Shown: positions 1-12,099 of the stretch, one piece after another
Numbering within the stretch: position 1 is the first letter of the stretch
How the letters are laid out: the number at the start of each line of letters is the position of its first letter
Origin: Adineta ricciae
Lineage: Eukaryota; Rotifera; Eurotatoria; Adinetida; Adinetidae
DNA length: 64,000 nt
Direction of reading: 5' to 3'
Assembly (NCBI GenBank): GCA_905250025.1
Contig: CAJNOJ010000130.1
Location: 62,001 to 126,000 of the forward strand
Translations under genes and position numbers: made by a program
The notes under the pieces: model-generated
What the model saw: the letters and a program-made list of their open reading frames with translations, nothing else
Told to the model about the DNA's origin: nothing
Databases searched by the model: none

Positions 1-211
1 ATGCTTCTCCAATGCATTGATACTTTGCGTTTAGCACCAAATCCTTAGGAGGTCTGGTGCTCACCGGATCCATTGTTTTAGCAATGACACTTAATTCAAA
101 TGGTTGTATGATACTAAGTTGATTGAAGAATTGCATTGGACCAGCTACATCTAAGAGTGCAAATCCTGGGTAGATAGCTATGCCAAGACGAGTAACGTTA
201 AGGTCGGCCAT
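1..211 (-). CDS. DJ-1/PfpI family protein, 5' part only
   Basis: Reading leftwards from an ATG at 211-209, an open frame of 70 codons runs off the window edge. It begins MADLNVTRLGIAIYPGFALL and continues DVAGPMQFF; a GxxxYPGFxxLDxxGP segment is the usual first beta strand and turn of the DJ-1/PfpI (class I glutamine amidotransferase-like) superfamily. The nucleophile-elbow cysteine would lie further left and is not in the window, so activity cannot be judged. Members include isonitrile hydratase-like and AraC-linked PfpI proteins as well as eukaryotic DJ-1; the opening resembles the bacterial/fungal PfpI branch more than human PARK7, but this is an impression. No intron is seen in the visible part. 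It is divergent from POC1, sharing a spacer of about 500 bp. Confidence 0.75.
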   Translation of the reverse strand, partial: MADLNVTRLGIAIYPGFALLDVAGPMQFFNQLSIIQPFELSVIAKTMDPVSTRPPKDLVLNAKYQCIGEA

Positions 212-716
212 TTTTATAATCAAATGAATGTATTCAAATCAAGTTGTTTTTATCTTTTGTTTCTCCTTTCTATCGATTGCGTCGCACTTATATCGGCTGT
301 CTACAAATGTCGATCGATAAATAATATGTGGTACCGTAGACAATTAATAATACGCCCTCTCGACCGATATTCCAGAATTGTCTACAGAAGCTAAAGAAAT
401 TTTCAGACAGATGCTATGCAATGATGAACGGGTCTGCCTACCGACAACGAATAGAAATGAACTGAAATTTAAACACATCAGCTAACGACATCTGCGAGAA
501 AATTCCTTTTCTTATTTTACATTCCTCTATACTTAATTTCTTAACCTCTCATTCTAGTTATTACGGAATTTCTCTCATCGATAAACAAAATTCTATATGT
601 ATATATTAGGTAACGACCTCAACGGTTGTCTTGGAATACTACTTACGAATATATGTCTGCTTGTGTCCACTCTTATACACTGACCATTCGTTGAAAGTGA
701 ACTCTCAAAGCAAACT
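212..716. promoter_or_regulatory. Spacer between divergent DJ-1/PfpI and POC1 genes
   Basis: About 505 bp without a supported coding exon between two divergently read start codons. It must hold the promoters and 5' UTRs of both genes. I see no clear TATA box or repeated element. Confidence 0.4.
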
Positions 717-2572
717 ATGGTTAGAATTGCAATTCAAATATGATTATATAATTCGTTTTTGATATTTCAGGAAGATCCAAAGTTAGAAAAACAATTTAAA
801 AGCCATCGTAACACGATAACATCATTGCATTTTGCACCGAACACAAAACAACTTGGTAGTTTCGCACAGATTCTCGTACCAATGAATGAAATAACATTTC
901 GTTTTCTCTCTATTTCAGTATCCGGAAGTTTAGACTCATGTCTGTTCCTTTGGCCATTCAAGTCCCAAGCTCGAGCTTATCGATTTGTTGGTCACAATGT
1001 ACGCAGAAGAAGTGTTGTGAATGTTAAACTGTAAAACTATTGCTTCTTTGTTATAGGATGCTGTGTATTCAGTATGTTTCTCTCCATCGGGTCATTTAGT
1101 TGCATCAGGATCAAAAGATAAAAAAGTTCGGCTGTGGATTCCCAGTGTTAAAGGTGAATCAACTGTGTTCAAAGCTCACACCGGCGCTGTTCGATGTGTT
1201 GATTTTGCTACCGACGGTCAAAGTTTATTGACTTCATCGGAAGACAAGACTATCAAAATATGGACTGTTCATCGACAAAAGTTTCAATTTTCATTAAACC
1301 AACATTCGAACTGGGTTCGTTGCGCTAAATTTTCGCCCGACGGTCGATTAATTGTTAGCTGTAGTGATGATAAAACAGTCAAACTCTGGGATAGAAACAC
1401 CAATGAATGCATGCACACATTCTACGAACCACATGGATTTCTCAATGAAGTTGCCTTCCATCCAAGTGGTACGTGCATCGCCGGAGGTTGCACAGACGCG
1501 AGTGTGAAGATTTGGGACATACGAACAAGAAAACTGATTCAACACTATGCAAGTAAGAAGCCGTTCGATTTGAATTGAACATTGATCTGACTACGCACGA
1601 TGAAAATTAGATCATGTGGCATCGGTGAATAGTATCGCTTTTCATCCGAATGGAAATTATCTCCTAACAGCATCCAGTGATGCTACTTTGAAAATTTTCG
1701 ATCTACTCGAAGGACGCCTTATTTATACATTACATGGTCATCAGGTTAGTCACAAATTCACTTTGACATATCTTCATGGTAAATATTGGCTATTCTAATT
1801 AGGGACCAGCGATGACTGTTGCCTTTTCGAAACAAGGTGATTATTTCGCTTCTGGTGGTCAAGATCAGCAAGTATGTTACTGTGATAGGAACTTTTTCTA
1901 GAATCTCTTCTTTTAGGTATTAGTCTGGAAAACAAACTTCGATGTATCTTCTTCCACTCATGAATTGAACAGTAATAGATATACAACTAGTGCAGACTAT
2001 GGTGCAGAGACACAATTTTCATCACGAAGCTCTCAACAAAATAAACCAACAATCAGTTCATTACAAGAAAAACCTCATTTGTCAATGAATGATGATAAAC
2101 AAGCGCGAAAAGTACATCTCTGTCTCCCATCTCATCAATAATCTAGCAGTTCGTTCATTTAGATTGATATCCTCAGAGAAAAATCTCTGTTGCGTATGTT
2201 CCACGACGCAGATCCTTTGGAAATAACAAATGTTGGTTCAACTTATGAAAGCGGTATCAGTCGAGTACGAAAAACTATTGCTTATCGTTGACATTTCTAC
2301 GAAAATTTTGTTTTGTTCAGTCGAATAGTGCTTCCGCTGATCTAATCAATTCCGACAGACCATCCACAGGAGGAAATCGTCATACTCGTTCGACCTATGA
2401 TATCGATAAAAGCAATCAACCGGCATTAACGCCTCAAATAACCACTACTCTTGATCATATCGTTCAACAACTGGATATTCTAACAAAAACTGTGTCAATA
2501 CTAGAAACACGGTTAACAATGACAGAAAGTAAACTACAAGAATTAAATCACGAAGAACACAATCGCAAATGA
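717..2572 (+). CDS. POC1: POC1 centriolar WD40 protein
   Basis: Nine coding exons (717-719, 771-855, 919-998, 1057-1552, 1611-1744, 1803-1871, 1917-2111, 2163-2264, 2321-2572) sum to 1416 nt, 471 residues, close to vertebrate POC1A/B. The first coding exon is only the ATG, giving [13 protein letters not shown], matching the family start EDPxLExxFKGH. Seven WD40 repeats follow, with diagnostic POC1 stretches such as [15 protein letters not shown] and VHRQKF. The last ~45 residues form the conserved C-terminal coiled coil ([19 protein letters not shown]). POC1 is a core centriole/basal-body protein needed for centriole stability and ciliogenesis. Introns are 45-63 nt. An AATAAA-like signal (acaataaatt) lies near 2678. 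The family assignment is very secure; the ATG-only exon is inferred. Confidence 0.95.
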
Positions 2573-3620
2573 AATCACCGACGTTTTTTTTGTCAGATCA
2601 TTCGTTATCCACTAATGAATATCTCACGTTTTTTCTCGACATGTTTGATAGTAGTGAACTTCACTAAAAATGAAACAATAAATTCCATTCAAATTAGGAT
2701 ATTAGATTACATCCATCGAGTTTCTCTAGACATATATAGAACACTCTTGTCATTGCGCAGCAGTTTACACGTTCCAAATTAGTATCGATTACCACAGCTG
2801 GTCTAAAGTGAGAATTAATGATTATTTATACAACTTTCGGCAAAGCTTATCCCGCTGAGAGAGAGATCCGACTTAATAAACATCTGCTGAAGAACAAATT
2901 TTAATCATAAGATCTCTCGCTTCTGGCAAAAGAAATTCAACTAAACGATTGAGTCGAAGTTCATCCCTGTCATCATGATTATTTCAAACTCAATCAAGTC
3001 AGTATTAATAAAAATAAGACGAAATAATTCGAGGACACTGACATATTAGTGAAGTTCTCCTTCAACCAAAAATGAATATAGCATTTCTTTTTCCTCTTTG
3101 ATTAAAAGCGTGCGCTCTGATTGACATAATGGAATGGGCGTTTCTTTGAGCAAAGGAAAAGTATTCTTGAATATATAATTTTATGAAATTTCAAAACATT
3201 CCACTCGTCTAAAATATAATTTTGATGTTTACCTTCAGACAATCATCGTTCATAAGACATGACATTTTCTTTATTTCAGTGCATTTTTTTTTCAGTTGAA
3301 AGAAAAGACGATGGATGATCTTTAAAAAACGCTTCTGTATCTTTCTCATACAAATTGTTTGTTTTATTTCGTCTCTTTGTGTACATGTCTTACTCAAAAA
3401 TCATTTCATCGCAGTCTGTTATCAATGTGCAAAAAAAAGGAAAACAAAAGAAGCCAACGAACAGAAAAAATAGAGCCGTTTGTTTTTTCTAAGACATGAA
3501 TATCCAAAGAGACACAGAGAGAGAGAGAGAGAAACGAGAAAAGGCAACTGTCTGCCTAGCACGGCCAACAAACAAAGAGAAAAAAAGTGACAACAACAGC
3601 AAAAAAAAGAAGAAGAGAAG

Positions 3621-3658
<38 letters not shown>

Positions 3659-3891
3659 CGATCATGCACACGCACACACACACACACTCACATCAAAAAA
3701 TGGCACTCGAGACGAAGTGAGAGAACGCAGTGGTTGAACAACGAACAGAAAGTCCACAGTAACTTCTCTCATTCAAGCCAGAAGATCGCGAAAAGGGAAA
3801 AAAGGCAAAACAAACAAAAAGATTCCGCTGTTCCATCCAAAAGTCATATCGAAAGAAAACAATGTTCAATAGATCTTCTTTTTCAGTCTTT
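2573..3891. other. Intergenic region between POC1 and the RBMS-like gene
   Basis: Convergent spacer of about 1.3 kb holding the 3' UTRs of both neighbours. The only structured element is a purine-rich microsatellite block at about 3516-3690. Long open frames over that block are low-complexity artefacts. No gene seen. Confidence 0.5.
3516..3690. repeat. Compound (GA)n / (CA)n microsatellite
   Basis: A short GA run at about 3516-3532, an A-rich link, a longer GA run at about 3624-3655 and a CA run at about 3666-3688. It sits just beyond the 3' end of the RBMS-like gene, possibly within its 3' UTR. Confidence 0.85.
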
Positions 3892-6800
3892 CTATTCGTG
3901 CTTGCTAGAAATATATTGATCATGTGGTGGCGGTGGTTGTTGTGCTTGTGATTGCTGTTGAGCTGCTGACATAAAAAGGGCATGATGAGGAGAATTAACA
4001 ACGCAATATGCTCCGGGATGACCATTGGCAATTTGTAACTGTTGTAATTGTTGTACAGGTAATGGTAGTACGAATGCGGCACCAGGTTCGTGAGATGATT
4101 GCATATAAGGCGGAATCGGATGATTGTAACCGGCCAATGCCTGTCGTAACGGTGCTGGTTGACCGTAGATTGGATGTGGCGGTGCCTGCTGTGTTGGAAC
4201 TTGTGATGGTGGAAGTTGTGGCCAGGGTGGATAGAGAACAGCTTGAGGTGGATAAGATCCTGTTTGGTCTATAGGTGTATATAATGGAGGGCCACTCTTC
4301 ATGTCCTAAAAGAAAACAAAATCAGATATTTATTAACAAGTGTTACTCATATATAGAATACATACATCAAAACTTGTTTTATATACCTTTTTATTTTTAC
4401 TAGCATCAGCAAATTTAACTTGTACGGGCTTATCAGTAAAATCTATGAAAATGAATAGATGAATTATGTGTTGTACTTTGACAGAGTCGGATACATACTT
4501 GGAAAAGTTTTATTATGGAATTGATCAATAATGTCTTGACATTGTTTTCTATCGTTCATTCGTGCGAAACCAACACCGCGTGAATGTTTTTCTTGATCAC
4601 GAAGAATGCGTACACTAACAACCGTTCCATAATCACTAAGAGCCTGTCGTAAATCTTGCTCTGTCATATTAATATCCAGATTTGCAAAATATAGGTTCGT
4701 TTCATCTTGCTCCTGTTGCTGTGATGACTAGACGCAAAAATCGATTTGATCATCAATGAAACTCGTCTTTTTCTAGATATAGCAAACCTTAGCTAGTTGA
4801 GCTGTGTAGCCCTTCTTTTGTAATTCGGCTATTGCATTTTGGGCATCTTCGTGCGATTCAAAATCGATAAAACCAAAGCCTTTACATTTATTTGTTTGTT
4901 TATCAATTATTGCTTTCATTGATTTGATACGACCACATCTGAGAGAAATAAATGGAATTTATTAGCATATGTATAATAAACGAGTCATTTCTGTAATGAT
5001 TGAATAATTACCCTTCGACGAGTGCAGCAAGATCTTTATCGGAATACTCTGGTGGTAGATTCTTTATGTACAAATTCGTATCACTAAAAGCTTGGCTATA
5101 GGAGGATGATGATGAAGACAAACCATTGGGATAAGGTGTTCTTTGTTGTTCATATCCGGTAGCATGAGTTTGATTTATTGGCGCCTTGAAAGAAATAGAA
5201 AGAGAAAAAATAGATCATGTATTTACAACAACTCTTCACGATGTTTTATTCTTCTTAATAACTCTTGTTATTTACTCAGTATATACGAACCCCTCCTGTC
5301 AACAATTCATAGCACACTTCAGTTGTCGTTGGTAATGGTATAAACTGTGTAGCCGTCGAACTACCGGCATTCCAGTCCATTAATCCAAGCAAGACAACAT
5401 CGCCTTCCATGTTAGATGTGCGAGTGAAATGATAATAATAATAATAATAATAGTACCGACAACTGTATATTTATATTTAGATATCTATAGTCTACAGCAA
5501 AATTAATAGATCGCATCGATGGTTATGATGAACAAATGAAATGAAAGATGAAGTACGAGAGTGAGAGAAAAAAGAAATATGTCTCTGTAGACCATATATA
5601 TCAGGCGAATGCACATTAACGGTGTATAGGTTTGACTGATTATAGAGTAGGACGACAAGAGCGAGCACGGTAACGCTCTCTATTCGTTTGTTCGTTCGTT
5701 CGCCGTCCTGGTTCCGTTTTTTTTTATAGCAAGAGTTATAAAGAATATTGAAGGGGAGAGAAGGAGAGAATGTGTAGCAGCCAAATGTAATCATAGTAAA
5801 AACTCATCAATATAATAAGCTCTTTTGCGCGAATGGCACGACGCGAACGCATAAAGGGAAGGGAACGAGAGAGGGAGAGAAGGCAACGAGAGAGAGAGAG
5901 AGAAAAAGAGACAGAGACAGAAAAAATGAATAATAGCGAAGCGAACACTGTAGAAACGAGGCGAGGCCTAAATATTTGCTTTGCCAATGGGCGACAATCG
6001 ACAACTGGAAAGAAGAAGAATGTACATATACAAGATGGATTCTATTACATACACATATACACACGCGTGTATGCGTTTGCGAAAGAAGGGGAGAGATTCA
6101 TGACACATCCTCTCTACTACTACATTATCTTTTACTATCATAGTTGAAGCAAAAGAAAGAATAAACTTCTTTTTCTTTTATTCGCTCGTCAGACATGGAA
6201 ATCATTCGATCAATCACTCAGACAGTTTCTCGACTGTGATATACATATACACATACACATACAGATATGTATATATATGTGCATATGTATATACACATCT
6301 ATCTTTGACTCAAAGAAAACATGACATAGAGCTCGATCTAATATTCTAACCATATCTAAATTGTACCGAGTTAAAATCTCATCATAGAATGAAAAAAAAA
6401 CTAATCAAATGCTCACTGTCAGCGAGATTTTCTCTCTCTCTCTCCTTATTTTCCTCTCTTTTGTACATGTACTCGAACACCCGCTTATGATTCTTTATCC
6501 GTCTTCTTTTCAAACTACGAAATAAATACTTATACAAACCTCAACTCGCTCTTCTGTCGTATTTACATATGAATCGAGTTTGCCCTATTGAAAATCGCTG
6601 AACGACGGGAGAAGAAAAAGAGAAAGCCGGAGGTGGCCTCCGAATTAATCATAATCGTTTATAGTCACAAGCGTCATTTTTCTTTTCCTACTTCTGCTTC
6701 TTCTCTTTAGTACCACTAAGCAAATCATTTTTGTTGTTACTCTTGCTACACATTCTTTTCTTTCCGTATCTGTCTGATTGGGAATAAATGCATAGTCAGT

Positions 6801-9013
6801 CATAAACAAAAGAGTCTAATCAATTCTTACTGAACAACTTCAAAGTTTCTCTTCTATTCTTCCATCTCATCGTTCTTAATTGGCGTCAAATATTTAATAT
6901 ATACAATTTCCTATGGGTATATAAAAACGATGGCAGCAGGAGGCAGAAAGAGAGGGAGAGAACGAACATCGATTTCTTTCTCTGACGTTACACATAACAA
7001 GAAAAAGAAACTATTGATGACAGTTTATGTATGTACATGTACAGCAACATCATAAGACAGATATCAGGTTAATCGTTTTCGTTGAAGTTGCCACTGTCGA
7101 ATAAGAGGATTTTAATACACACATGTACATACACATCGTATTATCGTTGATGAATGCGTCGAGTAAACGAACAGTTCACTTATCATTTGAGTTTAACTGA
7201 AATCTGATCTGACTCGTTTTTTTTCTCCTTCTTCTATCTAACAAACATATCATTGTAACTACTATGCCTATTTGTATGTGCAACTAAACCTGCTACATCT
7301 TTTTTTTATGAGATAAAGATGCACAAATATATACACACACAGTAGGAGATCTTCCTTTTTCTCTTTACTCCCGTAATGAGACATTTACTGGGGATGATTA
7401 CTCGACTCAATTATTGTCTTTCAAGGTTACAAATGGATTGACCCATTAACAATAGAGAGAAAACAAATTTTGGTCGACTTCGAACTATCTGAATCGAATA
7501 CAGATGAGTATCTATCCAAGAATAGAAGAGGGGAAGGAATAAATTCTTGACGACGCCATCATCATCAATAGGATAATGATAGAGGCGCCTTCTCTCTAAT
7601 CATCTTCTAATCGAACAATAACATTTCGAGAACGTCGGCATCCGAACAAAGACTACAACAAGCGAACGAAAGACATAGAAATGTTCATCACCGATCGATG
7701 GAATTAAAGTAGCCCAACTAGACTCACTCGCTCGCTCAATTACAAAACATTCAATTTGTGAAAAACTAGAAAAAAAATAATTGAAACTGGATTACTTACA
7801 ACATAACCTCCATAAGATTTAGGTGAACGAATATTGAAATTGGGTACTAATTGTCTGGAATTTTCCATTGAATGGGCTGCTAAGCGCAAATAAGCTTCAC
7901 GTTCAGTTGTTAATGCCATATTTGCTGTTATTGTTGAATGTTGCTGTTGCACGTGATCTGATGAATGAGGATCACTAAGTAAATGGTGTAAAGGAGGCGT
8001 TCGTGATGGCTAAAATGAAACAATAACAATGTATTTTTATAGTTCTCATTAGGCAAAGAATTCGATTAGATTTCCAATTAAGATGATATGTCTCTCACTG
8101 TGTACACATGCGCTCTTACTATATTTTCCTGTATGACCATTGTTTTGGAGAAGACAACTTCGTTTTAGATAACAAAGTGAATGTGTTTCGAAGACGATAA
8201 GATCAGAGAAAAAAACGAATGTCTTTTTCTTCTTTTTTTTTTCGAGAATGAATCGGAAGATTTCTTCGTTCTGTTTCTTTTTTCTCGCAATAACACGTCA
8301 TCATTTCTTCTTTCTCGTCCATGTACAAACACAAAGGTCACATATGGAAAAAACAATCTTATAAAATCTATATATATATACACACACACACGCATACGCA
8401 CAGAAATGATTCATCCGATTAGTCCGGATTTTACAAGTGAGAATATATAAAACTGATAAGCAACATCGGTGAGAAGACAAAGAAAAACACTCGCATGCAG
8501 CAATCATTTCATTAATGATCGATTCGTTTATATGCAAGGCCACTGACAGTTATCTACGAACATATTGCTCATCACAAACAGCTTCTTTCCGTTCCATATA
8601 AAAGTCATCTGCTGGCCATGGAAATTTCCTACTAGCTGACAACAAGGAAAAGAAGGAGATGGATTCTTTTTTTTTCTAATAAACAGTTAGCGATTCGATG
8701 TCTCACTGCGAGAGTGAAGTCTAGCAAATAAAGCATTTAATTATCTGTGTATTCATGCTACGCTGAACAGTAGGCGGAGTAAAGATATCACCACGTTCAA
8801 TAAACAATCAGTATCTATTGATATCAATAGCTTAGGCGAAAAAAAAAGCTTTCTCTTTCTGACAATGAATTCTCTTCGATTGAAACGACGAGCATAAAGT
8901 AAACAAAATCAAAATTCTCGACTCGTTTTTTCTTTGACAGATGTCAAACGCAGATTGTTGTTTTTCTTTTAATCAAATCGAATATTTACCTGATGAACGA
9001 CAATCGCTGACAT
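3892..9013 (-). CDS. shep: RBMS / alan shepard-type two-RRM RNA-binding protein
   Basis: Long form exons in reading order: 9013-8990, 8009-7800, 5184-5012, 4938-4788, 4727-4499, 4442-4387, 4305-3892; sum 1257 nt, 418 residues. RRM1 starts TNLYIKNLPPEYSDKDL with an RNP1-like KCKGFGFIDFE. RRM2 starts TNLYFANLDINMTEQDL with RNP1-like SRGVGFARM. The PVQVKFAD segment after RRM2 is typical of MSSP/RBMS and Drosophila Shep. The C-terminal ~130 residues are rich in Pro, Gln and Tyr. Such proteins bind A/U-rich RNA or single-stranded DNA and act in neuronal and post-transcriptional control. The 5' exons are separated by long introns (980 nt and 2.6 kb), unlike the ~55-nt introns in the body. The first exon (MSAIVVHQ) is inferred from an ATG joined in phase 0 to a good donor; a separate candidate first exon lies at 5291-5410. 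Confidence 0.88.
5185..7799. other. Long intron of the RBMS-like gene
   Basis: A 2.6-kb intron of the long form, about 45 times the typical intron length here. It carries a (TAA)n run at about 5431-5452, a TTCG repeat at about 5687-5702, a GA run at about 5874-5903 and a CT run at about 6427-6445, plus the candidate alternative first exon. No other coding exon was found. Confidence 0.6.
5291..5410 (-). other. Candidate alternative first exon of the RBMS-like gene
   Basis: An ATG at 5410 opens 40 codons (MEGDVVLLGLMDWNAG...) ending in phase 0 before a GT at 5290-5289, so it splices in frame to the exon at 5184 and gives a 380-residue short form. The donor (gttcgt) is weak, which lowers confidence. 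The 5' flank is rich in TAA, GA and TTCG simple repeats. If real, this is a second promoter inside the 2.6-kb intron of the long form. Confidence 0.5.
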
Positions 9014-12000
9014 ATTCTTCTCAATTGATTAAAAATATTACTTGTACACACGACTATGTATATAAATATGAGCGTGCGGAGGTCGTTGTAAGTTTCCCCC
9101 TTTTAATCTATAATAGACAAAGGCACATCGTTCTCTCTCTCTCTCTCTCTCTTCTTCTTCTCCTCAAGCTAAGTCAAGCGCACATCATACACGCACAACG
9201 TGAACAGACCGAAGAAAAGAAGATGCAGAAGAAGGATAAGGAGAAGAAATATACCGACCGAAAGAGAAGAGAGAAAGAGATCGTGGTCTGTTCGTCGTCA
9301 CACGATGAATACTCATCACCATCAGCCCAACCAGTCAGTGACGACCATCAACATCGTCGGCGCTGTTGCACGCAAGATTAGCAATATACAAGAAAAACGA
9401 GAATATAGTGAATTTGATGAAGACAGAATGAAAGAAGAAAGAAAGATGAACAGACATATTGCTCGAGACAATCAACGAACAGTCGACGACTTCCGTTCAT
9501 ACAGTAGTATGTTTGAAATAAAGGGAAATTTAGTGTGTCACGTACAATTATAGAAACTATGTAATAAATTCCACTTAAATCTGGCATTAGCTATTAGTAA
9601 TCCATAGGTCATTTCAAACTTTCTTTCCTTCACTGACAATGTGTCGACAGGCAGAACAGTTTGATAAAGTACTGATAGAATAGTCTGCTGTTCATAACAT
9701 CATCAATGCTTTATTGAATAGCATATCGAAGAAAGAGAAAAACAACATTTCAATAGCGAGTCTTTCTTTTTCTGACAACATCATATGCCTCTTTTTTTCT
9801 CTCTGTCCTTTAACATCGATTAATTCGATTAGAGAATATATAAAAAGGAAAACTTTCTATTTTCTCTTTTAGACATTTCTTTATTGAAATTAGATGCACA
9901 TATGTTAGATGAATAATATATATATCAGTTTTACTTACTGCAGAAATGCTAATACTCGAACGAAATAGGAAACAGATCACAAGAACATTCTGAGGAAGGT
10001 TAGAAATCGCGTTTTTTATTCTTGCTATTGTCGTCGATTACACTGCACGCCGACACGAACACCAATACTAGAGTAAGAAGAAAGAGTAACAAAAAAATCT
10101 ACAAGAAGAAGAAGAAGAAGAAGAAACGAGCAAAAACAGAGAATGAAAAGAAACCGGGACAGAGAAAAGAAAATGAGAATAAGAACTACAAGTCTCTTCC
10201 TTTCTACGTAGACATGTGTCGACAGCCTAAACCCGAATACACTACATTCTATTATGTGTAACAACACATTTTTCGGCGTACCAAGCACAGCTACTGTATG
10301 TCTTAATATAAAAGAATGTTGTCTCATCTGGCATATTTCAGTGTTGATAATATGCATAATTCATAGGACATTAAACGCTAATAATGATCAATCATGTATC
10401 AAAGTTGATATAGTCAACCTGATAGAAATAAAGAGAAAAAACGTGGCACAAATAACGATCGTCAGTCGATACGACCAATAGATGAAACTTATTTCTCTTT
10501 TTCCTCTCATCACAGCTGTTGCCATCAAAACTCGCCTTGCATTACCAAACATATAGATAAGATATAATATGTATGGGCGTCTTGCTACATGGAAGAAATG
10601 TTGTTCTTTTCCATTGCTAGTTTTGCTATGAAAATTTACGAGGTAGATTCGGAATACTAACATGTAATCAGTTAAAAACTTGCATAACTTGCCATTTTTG
10701 TCATATTTGTTTTTCTTAAAGAATGAAGGGGAAAAAAAACCTAGTCGAGAAAAGAAGCGTTAGAAGGACGTTGAATCAACAGCTGGAACTTTCATGTCCG
10801 TGGATGTAATGAGACGAGCGAGACAGAAAAGTTGAAAAACAATAAATCACACTGAAAGGAAGAAAAATCCGAAGAAAAAATCCAATGATTTTTTTCCTTT
10901 TTCTTAAAGAATTGCGAAGGAGAATGTCATAAATTGGCAGATATTTATTTTTCTTTCTTTTTTCATACATTCGCAACTCCTTTTGACACTGTCAATGCTC
11001 GACGATTTAAACAATTCAGATAAAACTTATAATAAACAGCTCAATGACGAGTCCCTTTCCTTTGTGTTCGCTGAGCTAATAATATACTCGAGTTTAAATC
11101 GAATTCTCAACAATCTATCATCAGACAATGTCAAGTGACACGCAATGATAAAACTAAAAACGAAGGCTGGCCAGAAAGACATCACCTTTCGAAACAGCTG
11201 GATTAAATAAAAAGATTCATTCGGCTGGCGAGACAACATATAGCCTGATTATATTTTGACGATAAGCAGATAACACGACAGATTTGCACGATACTCAAGA
11301 AAAAGTTATGATAAACAAGCCTGATCTTATCCCCATCTCGATAATAACAAATACAGAATAATTCGATATCGAATAGGAAATTTCTATTTGTCATTTCATT
11401 GGCCGAGACCTTATCTCGACTATCAACTAATCTAATTTGATTAACCCCTTAATCAATGTTTTCTTCTTGCGGCAAGCCGAAAGAAGCAAATGTCATTTTT
11501 AGTCGTAAATGATGAATGTCAACGATGTTAAGAATAGAAAATAAATATTTTTAATTTCCGTTATAAAAAATGCACTGAGTAGGAAGAAATTAATGATTTT
11601 TTACTCACGACAATTCATTCATTTTGTTGAATATTAGGTTAATTACATACCTTCGAAAATGATATGAATATATTTGTTGCAGTTCAAGTAATAATTGTGA
11701 AGATAGTATAATCTATGGACAAATTGGCAAAAAATAAGATAAAATTTATATATAGATGAATATTAAATACTTAGAATTTCTTTATTTTTTTTATTATTAA
11801 AGTTAGCATTCACACACATGTTTTTTATTTACATACTCAAAAGAGAAAAAAAATAAGATAAGATAGTCAGCATTAGTTCTCGTTTCGTCTAATTACAAAA
11901 GAACGAACACATGACAGGAAAATCATTTTATTAGACATTGAATGTAGAGACTAGAGTTGAGAAATATGAGATATTCATTCTAAGAGAGGAAAAAAAAGAT

Positions 12001-12099
12001 TACAGTTTTGATCTATTCGCTCGTATCACATACAAATGAGAAACCGGATGGAAATGCGGAAAATCAACTTGAATGTATGAAGTAGGTTTTCAAAGGATT
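9014..12099. other. Region between Spire 3' end and RBMS-like 5' end
   Basis: About 3.1 kb on the 5' side of the RBMS-like gene. It includes a CT run at about 9132-9151 and GA/AAG-rich stretches near 10,100. A strong splice-donor-like site on the minus strand (gtaagtaaaa, about 9940) could belong to an untranslated exon. I found no convincing coding exon; open frames here are short and compositionally simple. Confidence 0.45.

Noticed and set aside
3496..3919. Open frames of 74-110 codons over GA/CA-rich DNA
   Set aside because: They translate to runs of RERERE and THTHTH and are by-products of microsatellites; no splice or family support.
8941..9553. Two plus-strand frames (146 and 117 codons) near the RBMS-like 5' region
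   Set aside because: Low-complexity Lys/Arg/Glu-rich products, no known motifs, and one overlaps the inferred RBMS first exon on the other strand.
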